From: Halovenus sp.
GTDB taxonomy: Archaea > Halobacteriota > Halobacteria > Halobacteriales > Haloarculaceae
Length of the DNA stretch: 37,323 nucleotides
NCBI GenBank assembly: GCA_028274925.1
Contig: JAQCNR010000457.1
Span: 1 to 37,323, forward strand
Direction: 5' to 3'
The translations under genes were made by a program, and so were the position numbers. Under the pieces are notes generated by a model. It made no database searches, was not told the origin of the DNA, and worked only from the letters and a program-made list of their open reading frames with translations. Of this stretch, positions 1 through 8,625 are shown piece after piece; position 1 is the first letter of the stretch, and every line of letters begins with the position of its first letter.

Positions 1-216
1 GCCGGTGACAGTGACCAGGCGCGTGTACAACAAAGGACGGCGTGCACGAAATGTGGCGAAGACGTCGAGCAATCCCACGTCTACTGCCCGAACTGTGGTG
101 AAAAAACGTCCCGCCGAGTCTTCTGTGAGTGCGGGGACGAGATCCGGTCTGATTGGTCGCACTGCCCGAGCTGTGGCCGACGAACCCCCGCTGCGGACGT
201 TCTCGAACAGCCATGA
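1..216 (+). CDS. Double zinc-ribbon protein, 3' end only (upstream of cdrS)
   Basis: This frame is open from the window edge and ends at a TGA at 214-216, giving 71 residues of a C-terminus. It carries four CxxC pairs in the order CTKCGE, CPNCGE, CECGDE (one residue shorter) and CPSCGR, the pattern of two stacked zinc ribbons. The start lies outside the window, so the N-terminal half cannot be judged. In Halobacterium a longer ribbon-helix-helix protein, CdrL, is encoded next to cdrS and controls the cdrS-ftsZ2 unit. The position fits that gene, but the DNA-binding part is not visible here, so the CdrL name is an inference. An overlapping frame from base 5 that would read 73 residues lacks this cysteine pattern and was not used. 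Confidence 0.8.
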   Translation, partial: AGDSDQARVQQRTACTKCGEDVEQSHVYCPNCGEKTSRRVFCECGDEIRSDWSHCPSCGRRTPAADVLEQP

Positions 217-221
217 ACTGC

Positions 222-261
222 CGTAAACACGTCGCGGCGGCTGTTTACGTGCGTAAACACG
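222..261. promoter_or_regulatory. Repeated CGTAAACACG motif, possible operator
   Basis: CGTAAACACG occurs at 222-231 and again at 252-261, with the inverted form TGTTTACG at 242-249 between them. The middle and right copies form a 7-bp inverted repeat (GTTTACG, 2-base spacer, CGTAAAC) at 243-258. Another GTAAAC half-site lies at 407-412. The array starts just after the stop of the zinc-ribbon gene. Paired short inverted sites are typical targets of ribbon-helix-helix dimers, but binding here is inferred. Confidence 0.55.
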
Positions 262-266
262 CCCGT

Positions 267-433
267 GTCTTACGCTGACCAGTAGTTTTATTAACCTTGG
301 GTCTGTGGTTACGTCTGCGTAAGTCGGTCGTCTTACACAGCGCGGGTCGATGTGACCGGCCCGACGCCTTCTGGCGGTTCTGCTGTGTAAGACGCATGGA
401 CGGGCTGTAAACTCCGTCCTCGTCTTACCACAG
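267..433. promoter_or_regulatory. GTCTTAC motif array in front of cdrS
   Basis: GTCTTAC occurs at 267-273, 330-336 and 422-428, and as its complement GTAAGAC at 387-393; a one-mismatch copy (GTAAGTC) is at 319-325. The copies at 329-340 and 383-394 extend to a perfect 12-bp inverted repeat, CGTCTTACACAG and CTGTGTAAGACG, with a 42-base spacer. The last copy ends 20 bases before the cdrS start. A TATA-like TTTATTA lies at 287-293, far from the start codon. The array most likely controls the cdrS-ftsZ2 transcript; the factor that binds it is not shown by the sequence. Confidence 0.6.
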
Positions 434-448
434 GGGAAACTAACAACA

Positions 449-661
449 ATGGAGCGTGTGACACTGCGGATTCCGAAAGAGCAGATCGAAGAGGTAGAGC
501 AAATGGTCGACACCGGTGAGTACCCGAACCGAAGCGAAGCAATTCGCTCGGCGGTGCGGGAGATGCTCGCGGAGCAGGATACCGGCAAAGAACGACCGTC
601 AGAAAAACGTAAACGGCGCAACAGCCAGCGGCAGAAAGACCGCTCGTGGGCCAAGGTGTAA
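449..661 (+). CDS. cdrS: CdrS, short ribbon-helix-helix cell-division regulator
   Basis: A 70-residue protein with a single ribbon-helix-helix domain in residues 1-42: the strand ERVTLRIPK, then two helices around [10 protein letters not shown] and [13 protein letters not shown] short, very basic tail ([13 protein letters not shown]) follows, suited to DNA contact. In Halobacterium salinarum and Haloferax volcanii the short RHH protein encoded directly before ftsZ2 is CdrS, a transcription regulator of ftsZ2 and other division genes. Gene order and size match that protein here. The stop codon lies 2 bases before the ftsZ2 ATG, so the two are surely cotranscribed. The upstream motif arrays suggest control by CdrS itself or by a related RHH protein. 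Confidence 0.9.
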   Translation: MERVTLRIPKEQIEEVEQMVDTGEYPNRSEAIRSAVREMLAEQDTGKERPSEKRKRRNSQRQKDRSWAKV

Positions 662-663
662 CG

Positions 664-1851
664 ATGCAGGATATCGTCAACGAAGCCCTCGAACGTGATG
701 AACAGGAGCAGAAACAGATGGACGATGCCGACGGCTTCGGCGACCCACGGATCGTCATCGTCGGCGCGGGCGGTGCCGGAAACAACACGGTCAATCGGCT
801 GTACAACATCGGTGTCGACGGCGCGGAGACCATCGCGATCAACACCGACAAACAGCACCTGCAGATGATCGAGGCCGACACGAAGATTCTGGTTGGCAAA
901 TCCCTGACCAACGGTCTCGGTGCTGGCGGCGACCCCTCGATGGGCGAGCGCGCAACCGAGATGGCGCAGGGAACGATCAAGGAGGTTCTCGGCGAAGCAG
1001 ACCTGGTGTTCGTCACCGCGGGCATGGGTGGCGGAACCGGGACCGGCGCGGCGCCGGTCGTCTCCAAGATCGCCAAAGAACAGGGTGCCATTGTCGTCGG
1101 GATGGTCTCGACGCCGTTCAACGTCGAGCGCGCCCGGACGGTCAAGGCCGAGGAAGGGCTCGAACGACTCCGCGAGGAAGCGGATTCGATCATCGTGCTC
1201 GACAACAATCGGCTGCTCGATTACGTCCCGAACCTCCCAATCGGCAAAGCCTTCTCGGTGATGGACCAGATTATCGCCGAGACGGTCAAGGGAATCTCCG
1301 AGACAATCACCCAGCCGTCGCTCATCAACCTGGACTACGCGGATATGACCTCGATTATGAACCAGGGCGGCGTCGCGGTGATGCTCGTCGGAGAAACACA
1401 AGACAAGAACAAGACCGAAGAGGTCGTCAAGGACGCGATGAACCATCCACTTCTGGATGTCGACTACCGCGGCGCGAGCGGCGGACTGGTCCACATCACC
1501 GGCGGCCCCGACCTAACCCTGCAGGAGGCAGAGGGGATCGCCCAGAATATCACCGAACGACTCGAGGCTAACGCCAACGTCATCTGGGGCGCCCGGATTC
1601 AGGAAGCCTACAAGGGCAAAGTGCGGGTCATGGCTATCATGACCGGCGTCAAGAGCGCACAGGTGCTCGGCCCGACGACGCAGAAACAGGCCGACAAATC
1701 CCGGCAGGCAATCCAGGGCGTCGACGAGAGCGACGAGGCCTTCGACGCGTCCAACAACTTCCAGCAGACCAACCAGGAGTTCGGTGAGACTGACGGCGGC
1801 CACGAAGAAGTCGAAACCCAGAACGGACTCGACGTCGTCCGAACTGAGTAA
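664..1851 (+). CDS. ftsZ2: Cell division protein FtsZ2
   Basis: A tubulin-superfamily GTPase of 395 residues that forms the division ring at midcell. The nucleotide-binding region includes GAGGAGN near residues 34-40 and the tubulin signature GGGTGTG at 122-128; the T7 loop NLDYADM, which completes the active site of the next subunit, follows near 229. After the globular part comes a linker rich in Q, D and E, ending in NGLDVVRTE. This matches the conserved C-terminal peptide of haloarchaeal FtsZ2, which binds the membrane anchor SepF. A GTG at 646 would extend the N-terminus by six residues, but the ATG at 664 has an AAGGTG ribosome-binding site at 653-658 and fits the family start. FtsZ2 acts in constriction together with FtsZ1, which is not in this window. 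Confidence 0.95.
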   Translation: MQDIVNEALERDEQEQKQMDDADGFGDPRIVIVGAGGAGNNTVNRLYNIGVDGAETIAINTDKQHLQMIEADTKILVGKSLTNGLGAGGDPSMGERATEMAQGTIKEVLGEADLVFVTAGMGGGTGTGAAPVVSKIAKEQGAIVVGMVSTPFNVERARTVKAEEGLERLREEADSIIVLDNNRLLDYVPNLPIGKAFSVMDQIIAETVKGISETITQPSLINLDYADMTSIMNQGGVAVMLVGETQDKNKTEEVVKDAMNHPLLDVDYRGASGGLVHITGGPDLTLQEAEGIAQNITERLEANANVIWGARIQEAYKGKVRVMAIMTGVKSAQVLGPTTQKQADKSRQAIQGVDESDEAFDASNNFQQTNQEFGETDGGHEEVETQNGLDVVRTE

Positions 1852-1873
1852 CGAGTCACTGACTGCACTCCCA

Positions 1874-1903
1874 TTTTTCGACGCCGTTTTTGTTCACTGA
1901 ACA
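1874..1903 (+). terminator. T-tract terminator after ftsZ2
   Basis: Two runs of five T, at 1874-1878 and 1887-1891, follow the ftsZ2 stop by 23 and 36 bases. They run into a TGTTCA-C-TGAACA palindrome at 1891-1903. Oligo-T tracts are the usual signal for archaeal transcription termination. The rest of the gap up to 2013 shows only an 11-bp direct repeat (1911-1921 and 1954-1964). Confidence 0.5.
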
Positions 1904-2013
1904 GTGAGACGTGTGAGACAACAGCCGTCTGACAGTGTCGACAGTCTGACTCGGTGTGAGACAATCAAAATGGTCCCGTTAGTACCCGCACAACTCCGGG
2001 GTTCGAGCGCCGA

Positions 2014-2994
2014 TCAGACTGCTTCGAGTGTCTCCAGCAAATCACACTTCCGACAGAACTCGCCGGTCGTTGGACTGCCGCAGTTCTCACACTCGTCGAT
2101 GTCTTCTGAGCCGTCTCGATACGCCGCCGAGGCAAGCCCGGCAAGTTCCTCGTAGCCAGCCATAATCGAGTGTCGCGTTCCGGGATGATTCTCTTCGAGT
2201 TCGTACAGCAGTTCCTGCACCTCGCCGCGGAAGGCCTCGTCAGCGTGAGGACACTCCGTCATGTGCGCGGGGAGGTCACGGAGGTGCGCGTACAGCGCAA
2301 CCTCCTTTTCGGGAACGTCCCGCAGTGGCTTGGCGCGAGGGATGAACTCCTCAGGTTCGTCACGAGTCTGACTCGAATCGGCGCCGTCGAACGGGCCGAT
2401 ACTCGAGTCGAACTGTTGTGACATCTTTCTGATATTGCCCTCGAAGAAATTCATGAGCGCCGTCTCGGCTTCGTCATCAAGATTATGACCAGTCAGAAGT
2501 TTGTCAGCGTCGAACTCCTCTGCATATTGGGAGAGAATGTCTCGTCGGAAGACCCCGCAGTACGCACAGGCCGCCATATTGTGTGGGTCGTCCTCGACAA
2601 CATCGTCCATCTCGATGCCGAACTCCTCTGCGTAGGAGACAGTTTCGTGGCGAATGTCCAGCGTCTCGGTCAGTTCCTCGCAGGCTTCGATGCTCTTGTC
2701 ACGGTAGCCCTCGATACCCTCGTGAATCGACAGCGCAATCAGTTCGACGCGAGGGTCTTGGGTGAAGGTTTCGTCGAGAATCTGTGTCAGCACGACGCTG
2801 TCTTTGCCGCCAGAGAGGCCGACAACCCACGTTTCGGGGTCTTCGACGGTTGCATCGTTGGGTAACAGGTTGTCCTCACGGATGCGGCTCAGGACCCGTT
2901 TTTCGACCGAGGCACAGAAATGCTCCTCGCACATATGCAGGCCAGAATAGGCGGCGTGCATCACTGCCTCGCCCGAACACTTGTCACACTCCAT
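2014..2994 (-). CDS. ncsA: tRNA 2-thiolation protein NcsA (TtuA/Ncs6 family)
   Basis: A PP-loop ATPase of 326 residues that adenylates and thiolates U34 of tRNAs for Lys, Gln and Glu, using sulfur delivered on a ubiquitin-like SAMP protein. The PP-loop SGGKDS sits at residues 61-66. Family hallmarks follow: CAYC at 143-146, TGHNLDDEAET at 168-178, and a later cysteine in ECPHADEAFR (C248); such cysteines hold the Fe-S cluster or take part in catalysis in TtuA. Zinc-binding pairs lie at the N-terminus (CDKC, then CEEHFC) and the C-terminus (C302, C305, C314, C317). In Haloferax ncsA is the neighbour of ftsZ2, and the same convergent order is kept here. Confidence 0.93.
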   Translation of the reverse strand: MECDKCSGEAVMHAAYSGLHMCEEHFCASVEKRVLSRIREDNLLPNDATVEDPETWVVGLSGGKDSVVLTQILDETFTQDPRVELIALSIHEGIEGYRDKSIEACEELTETLDIRHETVSYAEEFGIEMDDVVEDDPHNMAACAYCGVFRRDILSQYAEEFDADKLLTGHNLDDEAETALMNFFEGNIRKMSQQFDSSIGPFDGADSSQTRDEPEEFIPRAKPLRDVPEKEVALYAHLRDLPAHMTECPHADEAFRGEVQELLYELEENHPGTRHSIMAGYEELAGLASAAYRDGSEDIDECENCGSPTTGEFCRKCDLLETLEAV

Positions 2995-3078
2995 TGGCTC
3001 TGGGTAATCGATTGGCTCTGTTGACCCTTTCGACTCCGGTGCACCATCGTTTTGTCTGCTGACCTGCTATCAGGGACT

Positions 3079-3729
3079 ATGGAATCGTGGGACCGCAAGC
3101 GAGCGATTGACCGTGTCGAGGCAGTCCTCGAAACCGTCGAGACTGAGCCACTGGCGGTCCCGGTTCGTGAGGTGTGGGTCTACGGCGACGTGGCACTTGG
3201 CCTCGACCCCGTCGAGCGCCTCGATATCTATCTGACGAAGGATATTCTGTTGCACGACGATGCCGACCGGGAAGCAGAGTTCGTCGAGGAGTACGGGATT
3301 CAGAGTGTCGGCAAGACCGTTCGCGCGGAGTGGGCCGACCAGTACCCCGAGCATCTCCGCGCGACCGCTGGCGGCCACGCCGCGCCCGAGAAGTGTCTCG
3401 CTGCGCATTTGCTGGGGGACGAACCGGTCCACCTGGAGGTCTGCAATGCAAGTTTCGAGGACAACGTTCGCCAGCGACTCAAGGGGGCACTCGCACAGGA
3501 CAACTACGAACAGATTCTCGACCCTCGCGGCGTCTGTCTCTGGAAGGAGGGGACCCGCTCCGAGGACGCGATCGAGAAACTCCGCGCCGGTGAACTCATT
3601 TTTCCGACCCTGCCCGAGGCGCTGGAGATGCTTGGTGCCGACGCCGACACTGCGAAGGAGGCTGCCGAGGCACTCGCAGCGGCCCGGGAGTCACAAGAGG
3701 GACAGTCGGTTCGTGGCGACGTGCTCTAA
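3079..3729 (+). CDS. DUF7095 family protein, function unknown
   Basis: A soluble acidic protein of 216 residues from the ATG at 3079. A TTG at 3052 is also in frame but would add only a weak nine-residue extension. No membrane segment, signal or catalytic motif stands out. The first half holds a nucleotidyltransferase-like stretch (VREVWVYGDVALGLDPVERL, then DIYLT), but the GS...DxD pattern needed for activity is incomplete, so I do not assign it. The second half is helical and ends in an alanine-rich tail. Haloarchaeal genomes keep a member of this family near ncsA, so a link to translation or tRNA biology is possible. It is divergent from ncsA across an 84-base gap and its stop touches that of the methyltransferase. 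Confidence 0.8.
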   Translation: MESWDRKRAIDRVEAVLETVETEPLAVPVREVWVYGDVALGLDPVERLDIYLTKDILLHDDADREAEFVEEYGIQSVGKTVRAEWADQYPEHLRATAGGHAAPEKCLAAHLLGDEPVHLEVCNASFEDNVRQRLKGALAQDNYEQILDPRGVCLWKEGTRSEDAIEKLRAGELIFPTLPEALEMLGADADTAKEAAEALAAARESQEGQSVRGDVL

Positions 3730-4515
3730 TCAGAGGGTGGCGACAGTCACGTAGAAGGGAATCGTCTCTGTCCGCTGGTACGATCCATCCTGGAGTTGTT
3801 CGATTGCTTCACGGCCAATTGCCCGCCACTGTGACCGCAGGTCGTCGAACTCGTCTGGTGTTGTCTCTCCAGCGAGAATCGTCTCGCGGTTGGTCTCGAT
3901 TCCTGCGCCGCTGGCTTTCCGGCGGATGGATTCGAGCGCTTGCTCGGAGTACGGCGGCTCCGTGATCCGCTGGTGGTCGTACCGGCTGACTCCAAGCACG
4001 TCCAATCCCGCGGCAGCGAACAGGTCACTCGCCTCGCCCATCGTCACGTCTGTGTCGACGCCGTCGAAGTACAGTGACCGGGCCCGCTTTGCCAGCACGG
4101 CTTCACCCTCGACAGTCGACTCGACGGTGACGGTGCTGTTGTCCGGTTCGATGACGGCCACGCGGTCACGAGAGACGCGAGCGAACTCTTCGAGTGCCCC
4201 GACAGGGTCGGGCAGGTTCACCAGCAACGCCTGACAAACTACGAGGTCGAACGCTCCCGAGCGGAACGGAAGCCGCGTTGCGTCTCCCAGTGCCCGCGGC
4301 GGGTCGACGTGTTCGAGTAGTTCTCGGTCGGCGTCGAGAGCGAGGACCTCGCCGGGCGTTTCGGCCCGCAGAACTTGCGTGAGTTCGCCGGTTCCAGCGC
4401 CGACATCGAGGACGCGCTCGCGACTGTCTAGCGCGAGGTCAGCCAGCGCTGCCCGGGAATCGTCCCACATTCCGGCGCGGGTTGTCTCCAGATATTCGGC
4501 AGTGAACCGGCGCAC
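3730..4515 (-). CDS. SAM-dependent methyltransferase, class I
   Basis: A Rossmann-fold methyltransferase of 261 residues. Motif I, VLDVGAGTG, is at about 35-43 and the acidic residue that holds the ribose follows in LALDAD near 58-62. LVVCQALLVNLPDP matches the motif IV region and VAVIEPDN the post-strand loop. The rest resembles the Methyltransf_11 group acting on small molecules or lipids; the substrate cannot be told from sequence. The frame begins with GTG at 4515. It lies 38 bases after the winged-helix regulator gene on the same strand, so the two probably form an operon. Its stop codon abuts that of the convergent DUF7095 gene. Confidence 0.85.
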   Translation of the reverse strand: MRRFTAEYLETTRAGMWDDSRAALADLALDSRERVLDVGAGTGELTQVLRAETPGEVLALDADRELLEHVDPPRALGDATRLPFRSGAFDLVVCQALLVNLPDPVGALEEFARVSRDRVAVIEPDNSTVTVESTVEGEAVLAKRARSLYFDGVDTDVTMGEASDLFAAAGLDVLGVSRYDHQRITEPPYSEQALESIRRKASGAGIETNRETILAGETTPDEFDDLRSQWRAIGREAIEQLQDGSYQRTETIPFYVTVATL

Positions 4516-4553
4516 AGCCTCCCTTGCCGACTGGTGAGTAAAAGAAGCCGGGT

Positions 4554-5075
4554 TCAGAACAACTCGCGAAACGAGTCGGCGTCTTCCATCGCTGTCCCGA
4601 CGGCTGCTGCCATCTCGTTTTCGTCGGTGTGCTCAGCTTCGAGCGCTGCCGTGACAGCGTCTGGGAGCGCTGGGCGCGGTGCGGCCTCGTGGCGGCGAAT
4701 TCGCTCGGTCTTTGCCGTCTGCTCGTGGACTGCCGCTAACATTGGTCGCCCGCGGAGATACTCGAAGCGGTCGAGAATGAGCACGCCGCGCTCTGTGAAC
4801 CCGTAAAATGTGCCGGGGAGGTCTCGCTGTTGCTGGCTCTCGCCGAGTTCGTAGCGCTCAATCAGCCCCAGCTCAGAGAGTTCGCCGAGCTGGTCGATCA
4901 CCGCCGACTCGCTTTTCTGGCAGTAGTAAGCGAGTTCGGCGAGCGAGGGCAGGTGTTCAGGGTGGCCAAGCACCGTCTGGATGATTCGGTGGCGGGTCTC
5001 CTGTGCGAAGGCCGCGTGGAGTTCGCGCTGGGTCTCGAACGGCGAGAGATGCTCGCCCGGCGGAATCTCGTCCAT
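4554..5075 (-). CDS. Winged-helix transcriptional regulator
   Basis: A 173-residue DNA-binding protein. Residues 15-105 form a winged helix: AFAQETRHRIIQTVL (helix 1), LAELAYYCQKSESAVIDQL (helix-turn-helix) and a wing around TFYGFTERGVLIL. The C-terminal half is helical and acidic, with no sensor motif or metal ligands recognised. It looks like the ArsR/MarR-type regulators common in haloarchaea. The gene has a TATA-like box 27 bases before the start codon, so its mRNA is likely leaderless. An 8-bp inverted repeat lies just upstream of that box and is a good candidate for its own operator. The methyltransferase gene follows. Confidence 0.8.
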   Translation of the reverse strand: MDEIPPGEHLSPFETQRELHAAFAQETRHRIIQTVLGHPEHLPSLAELAYYCQKSESAVIDQLGELSELGLIERYELGESQQQRDLPGTFYGFTERGVLILDRFEYLRGRPMLAAVHEQTAKTERIRRHEAAPRPALPDAVTAALEAEHTDENEMAAAVGTAMEDADSFRELF

Positions 5076-5096
5076 ACATCTCTGTTCTCTCGGACG

Positions 5097-5143
5097 TTCA
5101 TATATTTGGTGTAACTAACTTACTAAAACCAAGCTAGTTAGTT
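5097..5143 (-). promoter_or_regulatory. Promoter with inverted-repeat operator for the winged-helix gene
   Basis: On the minus strand AAATATATGA (5098-5107) is a TATA box centred about 27 bases before the ATG at 5075, which predicts a leaderless mRNA. Upstream of it, AACTAACT (5113-5120) and AGTTAGTT (5136-5143) form a perfect 8-bp inverted repeat with a 15-base spacer. Being placed above the TATA box, the site could serve an activator or an autoregulator. Confidence 0.65.
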
Positions 5144-5239
5144 GCGACTCGTGTACTCGTTGACTCGCTCCGCTATCGCTTGCTGACCCAGAAACGGAGG
5201 CCGGGGTTTTAGAACGTTCAGGGCCGTTAGTACACGAAG

Positions 5240-7120
5240 ATGTCCGAACAGGAACATAGCGTACTCGAAAGTCTCGCCAGTTTGCCGACACTGGCACACC
5301 CGACAGCGTCTCCGGACGGCGAAGAGGTCGCAGTCTATTATGACGTAACCGGGCGTAACGAACTGCACACGATCGACGCGGACACGGGCGAGCGAACACA
5401 GTGGAGCGAGGGGGAAGTGCCACGGAACGCTCGCTGGTATCTCGAGTGGGGGGCCGACGGCGATACCGTCTACTTCCACCTCGACGAGGGGGGCAACGAG
5501 CAAAACGACCTGCACGCCATCCACCGAGACGGTACCACCGAACCGGTCGTCGAGATGGAGGGACAGGTGTCGCTGCAGTCGGTCGGCGACGACAGCGAGA
5601 CACTCATCGTCGGGTCGAGTCGTGACGGTCAGATGAACCTCTACCGACACGACCTCCCCAGCGGAGAGACGACGAAAATCACGAACTACGAGCGTGCCGC
5701 CGGCGGCGCGAAACTCTCACCGGACTGTACACAGGTCGCGTACTCGACCAACGAGAGCGACGACTACGACAACCGCGACGTCTACATCGCCGATGTTGAC
5801 GGCTCGAACGCCCGAAATCTCGAACTCGGCGAAGACGGCGCAGAGAGCGCGCCCTACGACTGGAGTCCCGACGGCGAGCGTCTGGTCGTCGCCGACAACA
5901 CCGAGGACCTCGGCCGCATTGGCGTCTACACGCTGGCGGACGACGAGGTTCGCTGGCTGGGCGACGGCGAGTACGAGGAGGAACCCGAGGCGTTCTTGCC
6001 AGATGGCGAGCGCGTCCTCGGTACCCGCCAGCGCACTGCCGAGACGATTCCAATCGTCTACGACCTCGAAACGGGCGAGGCGACCGAGTTCGACCTGCCG
6101 GAAGGTGTCGCTTCGTTCGGCATGGCTGGCGACGCAGTCCTCGACGACGACCGCGTCATCCTGACGCTCACTACCCCGACGACCCGACCGGAACTGCTGG
6201 CATACGACGTCGACACCCACGAGACTGAGACGCTCGTCGAACCCGACTACGGTCCGTTCTCACCGTCGGACTTCGCCGACGCCGAGTACTTCCGGTTCGA
6301 GTCTGATGGCATTCCAGAGACTCGCCAGGCCGCCCTCGAACACGACCCCTACGACGAACTGGAAATCGAAGCGATGCTGTACGACTCCGGCGTTCGTCCG
6401 TCGCCGCTCATCGTCAATCCACACGGCGGCCCGCGTGCGCGAGACACCAAATCGTTCGACCTCTACACACAGGTACTCGCCTCGCTTGGCTTCTCGGTAC
6501 TGCAGGTCAACTACCGTGGCTCGACCGGCCGGGGCCGGGAGTTCGTTGAGGAGTTACTCGACGACTGGGGCGGCGCGGAACAGGGCGACGTTGCCATCGC
6601 GGCCGAGCACGTTCTCGCGGAGTACGACTGGCTCGACGAGGACAGCGTCGTCGTCTTCGGTGGCTCCTACGGTGGCTACTCGGCGTACTGGCAGATGGTC
6701 CAGTACCCCGACCTGTACGACGCTGGTGTGGCGTGGATTGGGCTGACCGACCTCAACGATATGTTCGAGAACACGATGCCACACTTCCGGACGGAACTGA
6801 TGGAGAAGTATCTCGGCACGCCCGAGGAGAATCCTGACCTCTACGAGCAGCGCTCGCCGATCACATACTACGAGAACCTCGATTCGCCGCTGTTCATGCT
6901 CCACGGCGTCAACGACCGTCGGGTGCCTGTCTCGCAGGCGCGCCTCTTCCGTGACAAACTCGAAGAGTCGGGCTACGAGGCCGGCGAAGATGGCGACTTC
7001 GAGTACCGCGAACTCGGCGAGGAAGGCCACGCGTCCTCGGACCAACAGCAGAAACTGCGGATGTTCGAGTCGCTGGCTGATTTCCTCGACCGACGAATCG
7101 GGACGGAACGAACGCTGTAG
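5240..7120 (+). CDS. S9 family serine peptidase (prolyl oligopeptidase / acylaminoacyl peptidase type)
   Basis: A protein of 626 residues that should cleave short peptides in the cytoplasm. Residues 1 to about 370 form a beta-propeller of repeated blades of the WSPDGERLVVADN type, which limits access to the active site. The C-terminal alpha/beta-hydrolase domain has the nucleophile in GGSYGGY (Ser476), the acid in HGVNDRRVP (Asp559) and the base in EEGHASS (His597), so the catalytic triad is complete. The HGGP oxyanion motif is at about 395-398. There is no signal peptide. A TTTTAGA element about 30 bases before the ATG may be its promoter. Length and domain order are normal for the family. 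Its stop is 2 bases from that of the convergent PsiE-like gene. Confidence 0.93.
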   Translation: MSEQEHSVLESLASLPTLAHPTASPDGEEVAVYYDVTGRNELHTIDADTGERTQWSEGEVPRNARWYLEWGADGDTVYFHLDEGGNEQNDLHAIHRDGTTEPVVEMEGQVSLQSVGDDSETLIVGSSRDGQMNLYRHDLPSGETTKITNYERAAGGAKLSPDCTQVAYSTNESDDYDNRDVYIADVDGSNARNLELGEDGAESAPYDWSPDGERLVVADNTEDLGRIGVYTLADDEVRWLGDGEYEEEPEAFLPDGERVLGTRQRTAETIPIVYDLETGEATEFDLPEGVASFGMAGDAVLDDDRVILTLTTPTTRPELLAYDVDTHETETLVEPDYGPFSPSDFADAEYFRFESDGIPETRQAALEHDPYDELEIEAMLYDSGVRPSPLIVNPHGGPRARDTKSFDLYTQVLASLGFSVLQVNYRGSTGRGREFVEELLDDWGGAEQGDVAIAAEHVLAEYDWLDEDSVVVFGGSYGGYSAYWQMVQYPDLYDAGVAWIGLTDLNDMFENTMPHFRTELMEKYLGTPEENPDLYEQRSPITYYENLDSPLFMLHGVNDRRVPVSQARLFRDKLEESGYEAGEDGDFEYRELGEEGHASSDQQQKLRMFESLADFLDRRIGTERTL

Positions 7121-7122
7121 AA

Positions 7123-7659
7123 TCAGCTGGTCAGTGACACGCCGTCGCCGCCATAGATGCGCTCGGCGAACAGCAGTGCAACGAGCGCGAAGATAATCAC
7201 CGTGTACGAACTGGCGGCGAGCATGGCGTCGGCGAGGGTCTCGTACTCCCCGGTTCGGAAGATAATCGCTTTCCTGACCATCGCAATGACGCCGGTATAG
7301 ATAACCAGCCTGACGATACGGCGGGTCTCACTCTCTTCGACGTACGCCAGCACCGTCTGGTACACCTCGACGATAATCAGCAGCAACAGGCCGGTGTCGA
7401 TGAATCCGATGACAACGAGTGGGTCGGTAATCGTGCCGTTCTGGACGGCGTCGAGAATCTGCAGCGTAAGGTCGACCACACCGATTGCGAATAGGACGGC
7501 AAACACTGTCGCCGCGGCGAGTTCAGTCCCGCGGACGAAACTGCCGACGACGATGGTGTACTTCTCGGAGATTGCTTCGCCGGTCTCGGCCAGTGGCCGC
7601 GGCGTCTCTGGGTCGACCGTGTCGGTCTCTTCGGCCGAGGACTGTTCGCTACCCTCCAT
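7123..7659 (-). CDS. PsiE-like (phosphate-starvation-inducible family) membrane protein
   Basis: A membrane protein of 178 residues. A hydrophilic acidic N-terminus of about 40 residues is followed by four hydrophobic segments: about 44-64, 82-105, 117-135 and 145-165. The short loops and the VRKAIIF motif between segments 3 and 4 are those of the PsiE family. PsiE is induced by phosphate starvation in bacteria but its molecular role is unknown, and nothing here shows phosphate control. It lies 99 bases after endonuclease IV on the same strand, with AT-rich, TATA-like stretches in the gap, so it may have its own promoter. Confidence 0.8.
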   Translation of the reverse strand: MEGSEQSSAEETDTVDPETPRPLAETGEAISEKYTIVVGSFVRGTELAAATVFAVLFAIGVVDLTLQILDAVQNGTITDPLVVIGFIDTGLLLLIIVEVYQTVLAYVEESETRRIVRLVIYTGVIAMVRKAIIFRTGEYETLADAMLAASSYTVIIFALVALLFAERIYGGDGVSLTS

Positions 7660-7758
7660 CGTTTGGTGTACCCGGCGTCTCTGGTTGACAACTCATCTAC
7701 TCGTATATTGGCTTTCTCGGGTATAACGTGTGGGGTCGGTTACAACTCGTCGGGAGAC

Positions 7759-8586
7759 TCAGGCCCGCAGTTCCTGCACCCGGTCGATGTTCCACTCGTA
7801 GCTCTTGCCGTCCTCGGTTGGGGTCTCGAGAGCCAGCGGCACGACAAGAATCGCCTCGAGGTTGAGGAAGGCCCGCATTCCCTCCTCACCAATCTTCCCC
7901 TCGCCGATGTGGGCGTGTTCGTCTTTGTTCGTCCCACAATCGTGCTTGGAATCGTTCAGGTGAACGTAGGCAAGTTTGTCGAAGCCGACCACCTCGTCGA
8001 ATTCGGCGAGTGACTCCTCGACAACCTCGCTTGAGGAGAGGTCATAGCCCGCGGCGAAGGCGTGGGCAGTATCCAAACAAACCTCGATGTCGGCCTCTGT
8101 CCGGTCGATAACTCCGGCGAGATGCTCGAACTCGCCGCCGAGTTTGGTCCCGCTGCCGGCGTCGGATTCGATTAGCAGTGTCACGCCATCGGGCATCTCC
8201 AGCGAGTCGACAACCTCGGCTGCATTGTCGAGTCCACCCTCGACGCCCGCGCCGGTGTGCGCACCGAGATGAACGTTGACGTACTCGACGCCGAGTTGGT
8301 TGGCAGCGTCGAGTTCGGCTTGCATACTCGAAAGTGATTTTTCGCGGAGGTCCTCTTTCGGCGTTGCGAGGTTGACGAGATACGCCGAGTGGATGACCCA
8401 CGGGCTAACGTCCGACTCGGCTGACCCATCTCTGAACTGCTGTGCCTCGTCGGCTTCGATTGTGGGTTCCTGCCAGACTTGCGGCGAGGTGGTGAAAATT
8501 TGTCCGCAGTTGCCGCCGACATCGAGTTGTCGCTGGACTGCGTTATCGACTCCGCCCGCCACCGAAACGTGTGCGCCTACCTGCAT
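7759..8586 (-). CDS. nfo: Endonuclease IV (AP endonuclease)
   Basis: A 275-residue TIM-barrel nuclease that cuts DNA 5' of abasic sites in base excision repair. The metal ligands are all present in family order: H66, H106, E140, D172, H175, H209, D222, H224 and E254, in motifs such as [39 protein letters not shown] and DEHAHIGEG. An in-frame GTG or other codon upstream would add nine residues, but the ATG at 8586 opens directly on the conserved [13 protein letters not shown]. It lies 39 bases after the lipoate ligase gene, so the two are probably cotranscribed. Confidence 0.94.
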   Translation of the reverse strand: MQVGAHVSVAGGVDNAVQRQLDVGGNCGQIFTTSPQVWQEPTIEADEAQQFRDGSAESDVSPWVIHSAYLVNLATPKEDLREKSLSSMQAELDAANQLGVEYVNVHLGAHTGAGVEGGLDNAAEVVDSLEMPDGVTLLIESDAGSGTKLGGEFEHLAGVIDRTEADIEVCLDTAHAFAAGYDLSSSEVVEESLAEFDEVVGFDKLAYVHLNDSKHDCGTNKDEHAHIGEGKIGEEGMRAFLNLEAILVVPLALETPTEDGKSYEWNIDRVQELRA

Positions 8587-8625
8587 ACCCAACACAAGGC
8601 CGGCGGCGGGCATAGTGGCTTCGGC

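Noticed and set aside
333-1208. Long minus-strand frame opposite cdrS and ftsZ2
   Set aside because: It is antisense to well-recognised genes; serine- and arginine-rich composition is typical of such shadows in GC-rich DNA.
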